DNA from: Methanobacterium sp. PtaU1.Bin242
GTDB lineage: Archaea; Methanobacteriota; Methanobacteria; Methanobacteriales; Methanobacteriaceae
Assembly (NCBI GenBank): GCA_002067565.1
Contig: MVQZ01000193.1
Coordinates: 1 to 6,357 of the forward strand
Reading direction: 5' to 3'
DNA: 6,357 nucleotides
Each line of letters starts with the position of its first letter. Position 1 is the stretch's first letter. Under the pieces are notes generated by a model. It did not search any database and was not told where the DNA came from. It was given only the letters and a program-made list of their open reading frames with translations. Shown piece by piece: positions 5,443-6,357 of the stretch. Made by a program: the position numbers and the translations under genes.

Positions 5443-6357
5443 ATGACCATAACAGAGACCAGAACGCAACGAACAAAAAGGTCATTAGCCTTTTGGGTGG
5501 GGAGAACTCTTATTTTATGGGTAGGTGGAGTTTTAGGATTCATGCTCATAGAATATCTTTCAGTTGGTCTTTATGTAAATAGCTGGGAGACTGCATTTGT
5601 TGCTGTAGCAGTGCTTGGTATACTCAATGCTCTTTTTTGGCCAATATTATCCCGTATATTCCTACCATTCATGGTTTTCACCGTTGGGGTTGGTGCATTG
5701 GTTTTAAATGGTTTTTTAATCTGGATTATCAGTATTTTCATCCCAGGAATAACCATAGATGGACCAGCACTGGTTTTAACACCCCTGGGAATGGCACTGA
5801 TCACCACCATCTTATCTTCACTTCTAACCCTGGATGATGATGCCACCTATTACCGTGCGGTTTTGAGAAATAAAATCAAAAACAGAGGAGGAAATAAGAA
5901 TAAAACGAGCCCAGGCATCATATTTTTGGAGATCGATGGCTTAGCAGAGACAATATTAAAAGAAGCCCTGGAAAAAGGACACATGTCCACATTGAAAAGC
6001 TGGCTGGATAAAGAAACCCATAAAATAACTGTCTGGGAGACAGATCTCTCCAGTCAGACAGGAGCCAGTCAGGCAGGCATTTTACATGGAAATAATCATA
6101 ACATCCCAGCATTTAGATGGGTGGAAAAAGAAAATAACAATAAAATCATGGTTTCTACAGGTTTAAATGATGCATCCATCATAGAGAAGAGGATTTCAGA
6201 TGGTAAAGGTTTGCTGTGTTCTGAGGGCGCCAGCCGTTCTAACCTGTTTTCAGGGGATGCTGAGGATGTAATATTCACCTATAGTAAACTTAAAGATTTT
6301 AAAAGATTTTACAATAAGACTTGGCATTATTTCTATTCCAGTCCAACCGCTTTTGGG
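5443..6357 (+). CDS. Holin-like membrane domain fused to alkaline-phosphatase-superfamily domain (partial, 3' end outside window)
   Basis: The frame is open from the ATG to the window end, giving 305 residues with the C-terminus missing. Residues 18-128 form about four membrane helices (near 18-43, 47-68, 71-100 and 105-128) of the YvlD/"phage holin superfamily IV" type, followed by a charged linker (about 131-157). A domain of the alkaline phosphatase/nucleotide pyrophosphatase superfamily starts at FLEIDGLA (161-168), where D165 is the expected metal ligand. It continues through TDLSSQTGASQAGILHG (200-216), where T206 is the likely nucleophile, and IPAFRW (221-226). From memory, this whole layout matches bacterial proteins, notably in actinobacteria, named phage holin family or alkaline phosphatase family protein. 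Despite that name, nothing suggests prophage or lysis. It is more likely a membrane-anchored phosphodi- or monoesterase. With no signal peptide and four helices, the side of the membrane on which the catalytic domain sits is uncertain. It probably shares an operon with the metallophosphoesterase gene 33 bp upstream. Confidence 0.85.
   Translation, partial: MTITETRTQRTKRSLAFWVGRTLILWVGGVLGFMLIEYLSVGLYVNSWETAFVAVAVLGILNALFWPILSRIFLPFMVFTVGVGALVLNGFLIWIISIFIPGITIDGPALVLTPLGMALITTILSSLLTLDDDATYYRAVLRNKIKNRGGNKNKTSPGIIFLEIDGLAETILKEALEKGHMSTLKSWLDKETHKITVWETDLSSQTGASQAGILHGNNHNIPAFRWVEKENNNKIMVSTGLNDASIIEKRISDGKGLLCSEGASRSNLFSGDAEDVIFTYSKLKDFKRFYNKTWHYFYSSPTAFG

Noticed and set aside
5443..5830. 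Phage holin, i.e. evidence of a prophage
   Set aside because: The holin-like helices are fused to an enzymatic domain and no other phage gene is present. The family name is misleading here.
5571..6278. Several reverse and alternative-frame ORFs of 60-91 codons
   Set aside because: All sit within the frame of the holin-like/phosphatase gene, which is open to the window end and carries clear family motifs.
1..6357. CRISPR array, tRNA/rRNA genes or insertion sequence
   Set aside because: No regularly spaced repeats, cloverleaf-like sequence, transposase motifs or terminal inverted repeats were seen on either strand.

Overview
The window reads as a stretch of an archaeal chromosome, most likely a methanogen of the order Methanobacteriales (Methanobacterium-like). 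This is inferred from the AT-rich intergenic DNA, TATA-box-like promoters, GGTGA-type ribosome binding sites, T-rich terminators and the flavour of the proteins. It was not tested by any search. There is no sign of phage genes, transposases, CRISPR, tRNA or rRNA.

Left part (1-3475). A short cytoplasmic protein built of four TPR repeats (222-692, +) converges on a membrane-embedded site-2-type zinc metalloprotease with a PDZ domain (724-1980, -). Upstream of the protease, on the same strand, lies moeA (2201-3427, -), which makes the molybdenum/tungsten cofactor that methanogens need for formylmethanofuran and formate dehydrogenases. The protease and moeA are 220 bp apart from stop to preferred start, so they probably have separate promoters. 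Both have a reading frame that runs 16 codons upstream of the start I prefer, and in each case a Shine-Dalgarno sequence supports the inner start.

Middle (3428-3898). A long non-coding divergent region separates moeA from the next gene. It holds a 12-bp direct repeat (AAATTTCCCTGT, 55 bp apart), several TATA-like boxes, and, directly before the next gene, a possible 12-codon leader ORF whose stop overlaps that gene's start (ATGA).

Right part (3899-6357, all +). A six-helix DUF308/HdeD-type membrane protein (3899-4387) is followed by a hairpin and T-rich terminator. Next comes a YkuE/YaeI-type calcineurin-like metallophosphoesterase (4567-5409). After 33 bp comes a two-domain protein cut by the window end (5443 onward), with an N-terminal four-helix holin-like membrane domain fused to an alkaline-phosphatase/nucleotide-pyrophosphatase-superfamily domain. 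The last two probably form an operon of two phosphoesterases, one soluble and one membrane-tethered. A role in envelope lipid or headgroup metabolism is a guess.

Most of the content belongs to known families. The points worth a second look are the holin/phosphatase fusion paired with a metallophosphoesterase, the tiny leader ORF, and the repeat in the moeA/DUF308 divergent region. I do not see convincing evidence of an entirely new system.
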